This document shows, one piece after another, positions 19,550 through 26,223 of a stretch of 64,000 nucleotides of DNA. How positions within the stretch are numbered: the stretch's first letter is position 1; the number at the start of each line of letters is the position of its first letter. This stretch comes from Dietzia timorensis (GTDB lineage Bacteria; Actinomycetota; Actinomycetes; Mycobacteriales; Mycobacteriaceae): NCBI RefSeq assembly GCF_001659785.1, contig NZ_CP015961.1, positions 930,001 through 994,000 of the forward strand, in the 5' to 3' direction. The position numbers were made by a program, and so were the translations under genes. The notes under the pieces are model-generated. The model saw only the letters and a list, made by a program, of their open reading frames with translations. It ran no database searches and had not been told where the DNA came from.

Positions 19550-19800
19550 GCGACCTGGAAAAGACTCTCGCGAGTCTCGCAGACCCGCGACTCGACGGCG
19601 CCGCCTGTAAAGGCAAAGCGCCGTTGTTCGACGATCGAGGGCCACGGGAATCTTGGTACAACTACCGCGCCCGAATCGCGGAAGCTCGCAGCTATTGCCA
19701 AGTCTGCAAGATCCGAACGGTATGCGCCCAGATCATCGAGGAAACCCCGCGAACCCGCCGCGCAGGCATGTGGGCCGGCCACGTCCAAGGAGAGGCATGA
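19546..19800 (+). CDS. WhiB-like [4Fe-4S] regulator
   Basis: An 84-residue protein with the WhiB cysteine pattern: Cys21, then Cys51-x2-Cys54-x5-Cys60 (SYCQVCKIRTVC), followed by the conserved turn GMWAGH (normally GVWGG). The cysteines would hold an iron-sulphur cluster, and WhiB proteins bind the primary sigma factor. Members on mobile elements and phages can control host or element transcription. The start overlaps the previous stop (ATGA). The basic C-terminal tail that contacts DNA in host WhiB proteins is short here, so it may act only through the sigma factor. Confidence 0.82.
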   Translation: MSDLEKTLASLADPRLDGAACKGKAPLFDDRGPRESWYNYRARIAEARSYCQVCKIRTVCAQIIEETPRTRRAGMWAGHVQGEA

Positions 19801-19928
19801 GATTTCTTTTGATCCCAGAAGCGCCCATGAAAATCGCCACCCGAACCGGCGCAGATTGGCCGACACACCGAGGAAGAGCACGCCGACATAAGCGACGCGT
19901 CACAGCACGAAAGCGGGGGAGAAAATGA
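19797..19928 (+). CDS. Small basic protein of the element
   Basis: A 43-residue, strongly basic protein (theoretical tail HRGRARRHKRRVTARKRGRK) whose ATG overlaps the stop of the WhiB-like gene. The C terminus could bind nucleic acid. A second in-frame ATG ten codons later is possible. I recognise no family, and a gene this short needs expression evidence. Confidence 0.4.
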   Translation: MRFLLIPEAPMKIATRTGADWPTHRGRARRHKRRVTARKRGRK

Positions 19929-20122
19929 AAATCGCGCGTCTGCGACAGGGCAACCGCTTTGCGATTCTCAAGGTTCTGCCGGCTCCGGCAGGTGACGGCG
20001 TGACGCTCGTGTTCGGGACGTTCACGCTCACACTCAACCAAGACAAATCATTCCGCCTTGCGAACGCAATCGCGGATATCTGCGAGACGCAAGAACCCCG
20101 AGAATCGGGCAAAGGGAAATGA
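19925..20122 (+). CDS. Hypothetical element protein
   Basis: A 65-residue protein linked to both neighbours by four-base ATGA overlaps. The sequence (QGNRFAILKVLPAPAGDGVTLVFGTFTLTLNQDKSFRLANAIADICE) suggests a small beta sheet followed by a helix. No family was recognised. Confidence 0.5.
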   Translation: MKIARLRQGNRFAILKVLPAPAGDGVTLVFGTFTLTLNQDKSFRLANAIADICETQEPRESGKGK

Positions 20123-20463
20123 GCTCGGAACAGGTTGCCGGGGTGCTGGTGTCGGGGCAGGATCTCGCCGCGCTCGCGGAAGCCGTCAGAATCGCCAGTG
20201 CCGTACGCACCCGCTACGGCCTCAACGTGCCGCCCGAATGGGCCAAACTGCGAGCACTCGCGACCGGGAACGGTCACGAGGACGCCCCGCCGATAGAGGC
20301 CGACGAGGATCTTTTATCGACAGCCGAGATCGCTCGACTGTTGCACTGCTCCCCTCGCCAGGCTCGAAGAATGGTTCCCCTGCTAGACGGTCGCCTGGTG
20401 GGAGGGCGGTGGCTAGCACCGCGCGCGGCGGTGCTCGAACACCTGAAAGGAATGAGCGCGTGA
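20119..20463 (+). CDS. Helix-turn-helix protein (AlpA/excisionase-like domain)
   Basis: A 114-residue protein. The C-terminal half (LLSTAEIARLLHCSPRQARRMVPLLDGRLVGGRWLAPRAAVLEHL, residues about 66-110) is a helix-turn-helix of the HTH_17 type used by AlpA and excisionase proteins. The N-terminal half is helical. It could control the element's genes or be a second directionality factor. Start and stop overlap the neighbouring genes. Confidence 0.65.
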   Translation: MSSEQVAGVLVSGQDLAALAEAVRIASAVRTRYGLNVPPEWAKLRALATGNGHEDAPPIEADEDLLSTAEIARLLHCSPRQARRMVPLLDGRLVGGRWLAPRAAVLEHLKGMSA

Positions 20464-20618
20464 AGCTCAACAACCTTGCGAAGAAGATGCTCCACCCCGA
20501 ACAGATCGGAGCCATGCGAACGATGCTCGGCGCCGAGAAGTTCGAAGAGAAGTACATGGAGCCCGACACCGAACCCGAGAACCCAGAGACCCCCGAAGAA
20601 GAAGGAGAATCCGCATGA
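20460..20618 (+). CDS. Small acidic-tailed protein
   Basis: A 52-residue protein starting with GTG that overlaps the previous stop by four bases. A helical N-terminal part (KLNNLAKKMLHPEQIGAMRTMLGAEKF) is followed by a strongly acidic tail. No family was recognised. Confidence 0.5.
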   Translation: MKLNNLAKKMLHPEQIGAMRTMLGAEKFEEKYMEPDTEPENPETPEEEGESA

Positions 20619-20857
20619 GCACCAACACCGACGAGAGCAACGCGAGCACCACGACTCGCCACGATCCGAAGACCGACGAGCTGACACAGGAGCAGGTCGA
20701 GCAGTACCTCATCGACTGTGACCAGGGCACGTTCGAAAACCTCATGGCCGAGGTTCACGCCGAGCGTGCCGCCGCGTCGAAGGACGGCCTCGCCCGCGGC
20801 GCCCGCCTGTACGAGCGGAACAAGGCCAACGGTGGGTTCAACATCGAGGGGCGATGA
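20615..20857 (+). CDS. Hypothetical element protein
   Basis: An 80-residue protein overlapping both neighbours by four bases. Polar N terminus, then a helical region (LTQEQVEQYLIDCDQGTFENLMAEVHAERAAASKDGLARGARLYERNK). No family was recognised. Confidence 0.5.
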   Translation: MSTNTDESNASTTTRHDPKTDELTQEQVEQYLIDCDQGTFENLMAEVHAERAAASKDGLARGARLYERNKANGGFNIEGR

Positions 20858-20955
20858 GCATCGCCGCCGCCGTCTACCTTCACGCCCTCATCGGCGCCGA
20901 GGTCGACGAAACCCTCGCCAGGATCTACAGGAAGCGAGCAGCCAATGACCGCTAA
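20854..20955 (+). CDS. Very small ORF in the coupled chain
   Basis: A 33-codon reading frame begins with ATG overlapping the previous stop (ATGA) and ends inside the next gene's start region. The peptide MSIAAAVYLHALIGAEVDE plus a basic tail would form one amphipathic helix. It may be real because all its neighbours use the same overlap pattern, but it could be chance. Confidence 0.35.
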   Translation: MSIAAAVYLHALIGAEVDETLARIYRKRAANDR

Positions 20956-21775
20956 TCGAGTTGCCGTAGGGGCAAAGTCGGCACGAGTGCTCGACCTCGC
21001 TGAAAGGCTCGACCTTCCCGCCGACATTCGCGACGACCTCGCAGCCGCCGAACAGATCTGCCTCAACGTCCACGGCGTAGCCAAGGGCGTGCAGTCGGTG
21101 GACGTAGCGAAGGCCCGCATCATCGCCGCCGCAAGAGAAGGCAAGACACCAGACCCCGGCGACGTTGCCGCGGTCGCCGCATGGTCCGACCTCAATGCGA
21201 TCATCAGCGCCGCCACCAACGGGGCGCAAAGTGAGCTTGCGACCGTCATCGCCGGCCACGCCGACGAGATCACCCACGCGATCGCAGAACAGTGGCATGC
21301 CCCCGCCGTCGCCGCACTCACCCGGGTATCCGCCTGGTGGACCGGGGAGACCTCCGGGCAGCTGTTCACCGCGGGTAGGGACGCCGAGGCCGAACAGCTC
21401 CGCGCCGCCGAAACCTCGCACGCCCAACTAGGCGAAGCGTTGCAAGCACGCGATGCCGTGTACTCGGGGCAAGGCGCGGTAGGTATCCCGGAGTACGGGG
21501 CGCTCGGCTATGCCCGCTACCACGCCGAGCACAACACGCCGCCGCGAGATCGGTGGGGCAAGGTCGCCGGCCCTTGGGTTACGACACCGCCGCGCATCGC
21601 ACTCGGCAAGATGGGCGACACCCTGCGCCTGCTTGCCGAGGGAGTGGACCTGTGGTTGCCAACTCTCGATGAGGCAGCGGACGAACAGCGCAGGATCATC
21701 GACGAGTTCAACCGCGACGGTGAACGCGAACGCGAAGCGAAGAGAGGTCAGCGCCAGTACGTCAGGATCACCTGA
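20945..21775 (+). CDS. Hypothetical protein, last gene of the chain
   Basis: A 276-residue, mostly helical protein with many Ala, Asp and Glu residues. It has a Trp-rich middle (EQWHAPAVAALTRVSAWWTG) and a charged C terminus. No catalytic motif or known family was seen. A strong intrinsic terminator lies 18 bases after its stop and ends the chain that starts at the excisionase gene. It is the largest unknown protein of the element, so it is a good target for structure prediction. Confidence 0.6.
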   Translation: MTANRVAVGAKSARVLDLAERLDLPADIRDDLAAAEQICLNVHGVAKGVQSVDVAKARIIAAAREGKTPDPGDVAAVAAWSDLNAIISAATNGAQSELATVIAGHADEITHAIAEQWHAPAVAALTRVSAWWTGETSGQLFTAGRDAEAEQLRAAETSHAQLGEALQARDAVYSGQGAVGIPEYGALGYARYHAEHNTPPRDRWGKVAGPWVTTPPRIALGKMGDTLRLLAEGVDLWLPTLDEAADEQRRIIDEFNRDGEREREAKRGQRQYVRIT

Positions 21776-21792
21776 CAAACCGCAGACCAGAG

Positions 21793-21821
21793 AGGGACGC
21801 AAGCCAAGTGCTTGCGTCCCT
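21793..21821 (+). terminator. Rho-independent terminator of the element gene chain
   Basis: A perfect 12-bp stem (AGGGACGCAAGC with GCTTGCGTCCCT) has a 5-base loop and is followed by TTCGTCATTT. Confidence 0.9.
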
Positions 21822-21832
21822 TTCGTCATTTC

Positions 21833-22439
21833 GTAACGATAAAACGTTTCAACCAGCACAAACAGCCAAACGCAATAACCGCAACAGTAAGCACAGACAC
21901 AGAACGCACACAAAAACACGCCCCAAAACCCGCCTGACCAGCCCAAACACACCCAAGGCAGACGTGCCGAGAAAATGCCGGGGAGAAATGGGTCATATGC
22001 CGGGGAGTCGCCGCAACCGTCGACCCCGGAGCGTTCCCGCACCCCACCAGCCGAAAAGAGCGGCCTAGATCGAACGCTGACGGCCTCGCAGACAGTCCGA
22101 GGGGTGGCATTTGGGATGCGACCCCCTGAAAAGTCCAGACCCGTACGCACATCGAGCATGTATGCCGGGAGGGGAGAGCGAAGCCCGAAGGGGAAACCCC
22201 TGGCACCCCTGCTGTGACTAGCGGTGTGCCGCTTTCGGTTTCGAGCGCGGGCCGGTTGCTTGTGTCGATGGGTGGGGACGAGTCCCGGTCACCGCCGCCG
22301 TTGCGTTGCCCACGCGGCATAGAGGATCCCCCCGAAGGTGAAAAGGTGGGTGGTGGTTTCGTGGGGTTTTAGGCCTGGTGTTGGGCTGCTGTTTGGGGTT
22401 GTTTGCTGGTTTGTGCTGGTTGAGTGCTTTTGTTGTTAC
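21833..22439. repeat. Origin-like non-coding region with a 39-bp inverted repeat
   Basis: The arms at 21833-21871 and 22401-22439 are inverted copies, 30 of 39 bases identical, with a perfect 15-bp core (21849-21863 against 22409-22423). The left arm side is A/C-rich and the right arm side G/T-rich on the plus strand. The whole 21822-22454 stretch has no convincing gene. The right arm ends 15 bases before the primase-polymerase start. Together with the direct repeats below and the flanking replication genes, it could be a replication origin or a double promoter. Confidence 0.55.
21975..22171 (+). repeat. Iterated ATGCCGGGGAG motif
   Basis: The 11-mer ATGCCGGGGAG occurs at 21975-21985 and again at 21997-22007, exactly 22 bases apart (two helix turns). 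A one-base-shorter copy, ATGCCGGGAG, is at 22162-22171. Such phased repeats are typical of initiator-binding iterons. Confidence 0.45.
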
Positions 22440-22454
22440 AAGTTTCGCGATAGA

Positions 22455-23030
22455 ATGTTGAGTGTGAAACACGTTTGTCAGCGTTGCGGTTCGTTGTTCG
22501 TCCAGTCTGGTCGCGGGATCTCCCCGAGGTTCTGTTCGGGTGCGTGTCGGCAGGCTGCGCATCGTGCGCGGCAACCGCAGATACCTCATGGTTTGCGTTC
22601 GCGTGATCGGTGGACGCGAGCGGATGGTAAACGTCCTGTGCAGGTTGGGGGCGGCCCAGCGTCGTCGACGAACGAGAGGACGTGGACGAGCTGGGGCAAG
22701 GTTCGTTCGGGTGCGGGCGATGGGTTCGGGTTCATGCTCGGTGATGGTGTTGGCTGCATCGACCTCGACCATTGCCTAGACGAGAACGGTGCTGTCGTGT
22801 CTACGGTTGCCGCTGCGGTGCTCGATGCGAACCCTGGCGCGTGGGTTGAGGTGTCTCGCTCGGGGCGCGGGCTGCACGTGTGGGGTTTGTTGCCGGAGGG
22901 TTCGGGCCGGCGCGTGGAAGGGTGCGAGGTTTACAGCCGTGCCCGGTTCATGGTGGTGACGGGCAGGGTGTTTCGTGCGGGCAGGTTGGTGCCGCTGACG
23001 GTGCCTGCGGGTGTGCTCGACGCGGCCTAG
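22455..23030 (+). CDS. Zinc-finger primase-polymerase-like protein
   Basis: A 191-residue protein. Residues 8-31 hold a zinc finger (CQRCGSLF and FCSGACRQAAHRAR). The rest resembles the small archaeo-eukaryotic primase-polymerase fold of plasmid and phage enzymes: KRPVQVGGGPASSTNERTW (residues 59-77), the metal motif GCIDLDHC (Asp103, Asp105), SRSGRGLHVWG with a His (about 141) and CEVYSRARFMVVTG with a Glu (about 158). It may prime or copy the element's DNA. I recognise it by motif only. The frame is open 39 codons upstream, but ATG at 22455 lies just before the zinc finger. Base use is more T-rich than in neighbouring genes. Confidence 0.7.
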   Translation: MLSVKHVCQRCGSLFVQSGRGISPRFCSGACRQAAHRARQPQIPHGLRSRDRWTRADGKRPVQVGGGPASSTNERTWTSWGKVRSGAGDGFGFMLGDGVGCIDLDHCLDENGAVVSTVAAAVLDANPGAWVEVSRSGRGLHVWGLLPEGSGRRVEGCEVYSRARFMVVTGRVFRAGRLVPLTVPAGVLDAA

Positions 23031-23065
23031 GTTGCGGTGCTCAGCACCGTGACTGCGTGCGAGGT

Positions 23066-23257
23066 TTACCGCTGGGTTTGCCAAAGCGCGTGTAGCGCCT
23101 CGCGTGGTTGGGTAGGGGTGTAGGCGTGTTGGCCGGCGTGCTCGAACCGTTCCCCGGTCTCGACGTCGCGCAGCTCGAACCGATCGCCGGACCCCTCGAT
23201 GTAGTGGCCGAGGCCGAGGGCCGCGGCGCGCAGATGATCCGGGAGGGTCGTACTCAT
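23066..23257 (-). CDS. Small hypothetical protein
   Basis: A 63-residue protein whose ATG overlaps by four bases the stop of the zinc-finger frame before it on the minus strand. The sequence (ALGLGHYIEGSGDRFELRDVETGERFEHAGQHAYT) is a short beta-rich piece. It converges with the primase-polymerase gene. Function unknown. Confidence 0.5.
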   Translation of the reverse strand: MSTTLPDHLRAAALGLGHYIEGSGDRFELRDVETGERFEHAGQHAYTPTQPREALHALWQTQR

Positions 23258-23460
23258 TTCTGTGCGCGTGCCCGGTGGGCTGCGACTCGGCAGCGTCCCG
23301 AGCAGTAGCGGGAATCGGTGCGGGGCGGGGTGTAGTTGTCGCCGCAGTGGTCGCAAGCTTGGATGCGCGGCGCTGGTGTTCGGCAGGTCCAGCATTTGTA
23401 TGGGGACCGCCCGAGGTAGCTCGACCTGTCGGGGGGGGCTGATGCACGGTTAGGTGACAC
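23254..23460 (-). pseudogene. 3' part of a zinc-finger gene, cut by the insertion sequence
   Basis: A 68-residue frame containing KCWTCRTPAP, CDHCGDNYTP and the motif RYCSGRCRVAAHRARAQK, which closely matches the finger at the start of the primase-polymerase (FCSGACRQAAHRAR). Its only start codon, a GTG, lies inside the terminal repeat of the insertion sequence. It reads in the same direction as the truncated frame on the other side of that insertion (24684-24890), so it is probably the C-terminal half of one disrupted protein. Confidence 0.55.
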
Positions 23461-23466
23461 GGTTAG

Positions 23467-24327
23467 TCACGCGGCCTGAGGGGCCTCGTGGTTGATGATT
23501 GTCTCGAATTCGATGGGGGTCAATCTGCCGAGGCGGTCTTGTCGTCTGCGGCGGTGGTAGGTGCGTTCGATCCAGTGCACGATGGCGGCCCGGAGCTCGT
23601 CTCTGGTGGCCCAGGATCGGCGGTCGAGGACGTTGTTCTGTAGCAGCGAGAAGAAGCTCTCCATGGCTGCGTTGTCCCCAGCAGCGCCGACCCTTCCCAT
23701 CGACCCGAGCATGCCGTGCCGGGTGATGGCCTTCTGCATCTTCTTCGAGCGAAATTGAGATCCTCGATCGCTGTGTAGGACGCAGCCGGTCACGTCGCCC
23801 CGCCTGGCGACGGCGCTGTTCAGTGCGGCCACGGCCAGGCGGGACTTCATCCTGGAGTCGATCGAATACCCGACGATGCGGCCCGAGTAGACGTCCTTGA
23901 TCGCGCACAGGTACAGCTTTCCCGCCGCCGTCCAGTGCTCGGTGATGTCGGTGAGCCACAGCTCGTTCGGGCCCACGGCGGTGAAGTCCCGCTCGACGAG
24001 ATCGTCGTGCACGGGTGGGCCGGCCTTGCGATGCTTGCCGCGGCCTTTCTTGCTGATGGCACTGGTCCAGCCACCGGTTGAGCAGATTCGCCAGGCGGTC
24101 CGCCGGCACATCTTCTCGCCTGCGGTCTCGGCTTCGTCGGCGAGGTAGCGGTAGCCGAACTCGGGGTCCTCCCGGTGGGCGTCGTACAGGGCGTTGGCCC
24201 GGTACGCCTCGGCGAGTTCGGCATCGGTGACAGGGTTCTTGAGCCATCGGTAGTAGGGCTGACGAGCTATTCCAAGTACCCGGCACGCCACCGTGACGGG
24301 GATGCCGTCAGCGGCGAGCTCGTTCAC
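23467..24327 (-). CDS. IS3-family transposase, OrfB
   Basis: A 286-residue integrase-core transposase. The N-terminal part has an HTH_21-like segment (VTVACRVLGIARQPYYRWLK). The DDE residues are Asp in LWLTDITEHW, Asp in LHSDRGSQFRS and Glu in NAAMESFFSLLQNN. It begins with a GTG that overlaps the orfA stop by four bases. In the IS3 family, OrfA and OrfB are usually joined by a -1 frameshift; a GGGAAAAGG run near the end of orfA could be the slippery site. All catalytic residues are intact. Confidence 0.92.
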   Translation of the reverse strand: MNELAADGIPVTVACRVLGIARQPYYRWLKNPVTDAELAEAYRANALYDAHREDPEFGYRYLADEAETAGEKMCRRTAWRICSTGGWTSAISKKGRGKHRKAGPPVHDDLVERDFTAVGPNELWLTDITEHWTAAGKLYLCAIKDVYSGRIVGYSIDSRMKSRLAVAALNSAVARRGDVTGCVLHSDRGSQFRSKKMQKAITRHGMLGSMGRVGAAGDNAAMESFFSLLQNNVLDRRSWATRDELRAAIVHWIERTYHRRRRQDRLGRLTPIEFETIINHEAPQAA

Positions 24328-24632
24328 GAGCGGGTACCACCTTTTCCCGGCAGATTCGCCTGGGACAGGTAGGCAGCAGCGCGGCGCAGAACCTCGTTCT
24401 CCTGCTCCAGCAGGCGCACACGCCGCTTGGCTTCACGCAGCTCACGCGACTCGGCCGACGTGGTGCCGGGCTTGATTCCGGCTTCGACGTCGGCCTTGCG
24501 GATCCACTTCTGCAACGTCATGGGGTGGATACCGAAGTCGGCGGCGATCTGCTCGAGAGTCACACCGTCTTCACGGGCCTGGGCGACGCGAACCACGTCG
24601 TCGCGGAACTCCTGGGGATAGGGCTTGGGCAC
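24324..24632 (-). CDS. IS3-family transposase, OrfA
   Basis: A 102-residue protein with the HTH_Tnp_1 domain (YPQEFRDDVVRVAQAREDGVTLEQIAADFGIHPMTLQKWIRKAD), followed by a leucine-zipper helix (ELREAKRRVRLLEQENEVLRRAAAYL). It binds the terminal repeats and pairs with OrfB. A GTG start is chosen because AAGGA lies a suitable distance upstream; the longer frame upstream runs into the terminal repeat. Confidence 0.88.
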   Translation of the reverse strand: MPKPYPQEFRDDVVRVAQAREDGVTLEQIAADFGIHPMTLQKWIRKADVEAGIKPGTTSAESRELREAKRRVRLLEQENEVLRRAAAYLSQANLPGKGGTRS

Positions 24633-24683
24633 AACAACATCCTTCCAGGCCGCCCCGGCAGGGCAAGCCAGATCAGATGTCAC

Positions 24684-24890
24684 CTACTCGTGCACCAGCC
24701 CCGGGTACTCGCATGACGGTTTGAGTTCGTGGCAGGCGCAGCACCGTTTGAGTTTCATGCGCCGCATGCACGGTTCCCATTGTTCTAGGGGTGCGCTTTG
24801 GTCTTTCGGGGTGAATGCCGTTTGGCCGGCAGGGCGGGCGCGGTGCGCGATGTTGCGCATGCGCTGGTGTTCGTCTGTAACGGCTTTCAT
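24684..24890 (-). pseudogene. 5' part of a zinc-finger gene, truncated by the insertion sequence
   Basis: A 68-residue frame from its ATG ends at a TAG made by the insertion's terminal repeat. The last residues before the end, MKLKRCCACHELKP...CEYP, have the CxxC...KP pattern that in phage zinc-ribbon/HNH proteins is followed by Y-x-C-x2-C, and exactly such a KCWTC segment starts the frame on the other side of the insertion. Joined, the two would make a protein of roughly 130 residues. Confidence 0.5.
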
Positions 24891-24898
24891 GGCTTAAT

Positions 24899-24910
24899 TA
24901 AACCGGTTTA
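24899..24910. promoter_or_regulatory. 12-bp palindrome in a divergent promoter region
   Basis: TAAACCGGTTTA is a perfect palindrome in the AT-rich gap between the truncated zinc-finger gene (minus) and the winged-helix gene (plus). It could be an operator for the winged-helix protein. Confidence 0.4.
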
Positions 24911-24959
24911 CCCGTTACAAGGCAAGGTAGGGATCTTCCCCGAACGGTACACTTAGAGC

Positions 24960-25394
24960 ATGTCCCGAGGCATCGGCAAGACCCAACGCAGAATCCTCGA
25001 TTTTGTGAACGCTGGCGACGAACCATCGACAATCAGCGAGATAAGCGAATCGCTCGAAATCCCCCCGAGGCAGATACGAACCGCCGTGCAATCGCTGCAT
25101 GAACGCGGCCTCGTGTTCGCCGGCAAAGGGTGGCGCGGTGACTTTCGAGAACCAGCGATTTCGTGGCGGTACACACCGGAGAAGATCGACGACCTCGACC
25201 GGCAAACCGTTGTTGCGTTCAAGGGTCTGCCGTGGCCGGGGAAGCCGGGAAAAGTGGCGCCTGGGTGGGGCACGTTCGTTGCGGTTGAACATCGGATGCC
25301 GACCGGCGTGCAACTGTATGTCCACCCGACGCGGGAGGTTGAGCGTATCCGGGAGCTACACCGAAAGATCGCGGCGATTTGGGCGGGAGCTTAG
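24960..25394 (+). CDS. Winged-helix DNA-binding protein
   Basis: A 144-residue protein. The N-terminal 60 residues are a winged helix (GKTQRRILDFVNAGDEPSTISEISESLEIPPRQIRTAVQSLHERGLV), as in MarR-type or replication-initiator proteins. The C-terminal half (FVAVEHRMPTGVQLYVHPTREVERIRELHRKIA) is unassigned. It is read rightward, away from the insertion sequence, with a palindrome just upstream. It is a plausible repressor or copy-control protein of the element. No good ribosome site precedes the ATG. Confidence 0.6.
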   Translation: MSRGIGKTQRRILDFVNAGDEPSTISEISESLEIPPRQIRTAVQSLHERGLVFAGKGWRGDFREPAISWRYTPEKIDDLDRQTVVAFKGLPWPGKPGKVAPGWGTFVAVEHRMPTGVQLYVHPTREVERIRELHRKIAAIWAGA

Positions 25395-25729
25395 AGAAGC
25401 CCCTTCGGGGCTGACGGTGGGCACAAGTGCCCCGGAGTGTTTTGCCCTGCCTCCCAAAGCTCCCGATCAACCATTGCCACATAGACCCTCTGTGCCACGC
25501 TTCGCGGCCCCGGCTCGAAGGTGAGCCGCGGCTATCGAAAATGGCAGGTCCGCGAAATTGCAAGGTTCACGTCCTGGCGGTGATCCCCGTTCGATCGCCG
25601 TCTATAGCGTTACCGGGTGCCTCAAGGGTTGTTGTCGCGGTCGGGCCGAAAACTCCCGCGTGGATGCGCCAGCTGAGCGCCCAACGCGCACGCCCTAGAG
25701 TGATTGCCCAGGGCGGGCACGCAAGGGGC
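25395..25729. other. Gap without a recognised gene
   Basis: No convincing gene was seen. A hairpin AGCCCC/GGGGCT at 25398-25412 directly follows the winged-helix stop and may be a weak terminator. The remaining sequence has ordinary composition and only chance reading frames. Confidence 0.4.
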
Positions 25730-26080
25730 TCAGAGTGCGTTTGAGGGGCCGGTTTCCGAATCGCGGGCGGTTTTGATGGCCTCGATGATCGCGAGAGCGA
25801 ACTCTTCGGCCTCAACCGGGCTCAACGCGCGTTCAGGGTCGTAGACGCGAACCGTCGTTGGGTAGGCGGTCGTGCCGTCCAGGGTGGTCACGTCTTCCGC
25901 GAGAAGGTCGACGCCCCACGATTTGCCGGGGCGGGAGAAGGATCGCACCCAGGTGTGGAATTGGGCGCCGGTTTTCCGGTCGACGCCAGTATCTTCGGCC
26001 TCGGTTTCGAGGCACCATGCAGGTCGCTCGCCGGGGCTGCGGTGATTGTCGATCTGGGAAGGTAAGCTGTTGCTTGCCAT
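25730..26080 (-). CDS. Hypothetical protein near attR (DUF6907-like)
   Basis: A 116-residue protein with a good AAGGGAG ribosome site. It has RPAWCLETEAEDTG near the start and YDPERALSPVEAEEFALAIIEAIKTA at the end. This arrangement resembles a family of small actinobacterial phage and plasmid proteins (DUF6907) with a PxWC motif and a terminal LSPxEAxxLAxA helix. That match is from memory and weak. Function unknown. Confidence 0.5.
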   Translation of the reverse strand: MASNSLPSQIDNHRSPGERPAWCLETEAEDTGVDRKTGAQFHTWVRSFSRPGKSWGVDLLAEDVTTLDGTTAYPTTVRVYDPERALSPVEAEEFALAIIEAIKTARDSETGPSNAL

Positions 26081-26105
26081 GAGGGTTGTGCTCCCTTGTG
26101 GTCAC

Positions 26106-26139
26106 GACCCCGGAAGTTCGCGCTTCGCGGGGTCTTTTT
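26106..26139 (+). terminator. Terminator facing the tRNA at the element's right edge
   Basis: GACCCCG (26106-26112) pairs with CGGGGTC (26128-26134) around an inner GAAG/CTTC stem, followed by TTTTTA. It would stop rightward transcription from the element before the tRNA-Arg gene. Confidence 0.7.
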
Positions 26140-26223
26140 AATTGACCAGCAAGAGTGAGACCGTACCGCTAATCGTATCCTTGACCCTTGCGGGCTTAGA
26201 TAAGCGTTTTACCTGCGGTTATA

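Larger units (their letters stand above)
23451..24686 (-). mobile_element. IS3-family insertion sequence
   Basis: About 1.24 kb with two overlapping minus-strand frames, orfA and orfB, and 9-bp terminal inverted repeats TAGGTGACA (23451-23459) and TGTCACCTA (24678-24686). No matching target duplication could be seen in the flanks, so the exact ends are uncertain or the insertion was followed by a small change. Confidence 0.85.

Noticed and set aside
21808-22068. 86-residue plus-strand frame in the origin-like region
   Set aside because: Low-complexity composition, no ribosome site, and it begins within the terminator/inverted-repeat sequence.
23451-24686. Target-site duplication around the IS3 element
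   Set aside because: The bases next to the 9-bp terminal repeats do not match for 3 or 4 positions on the two sides.
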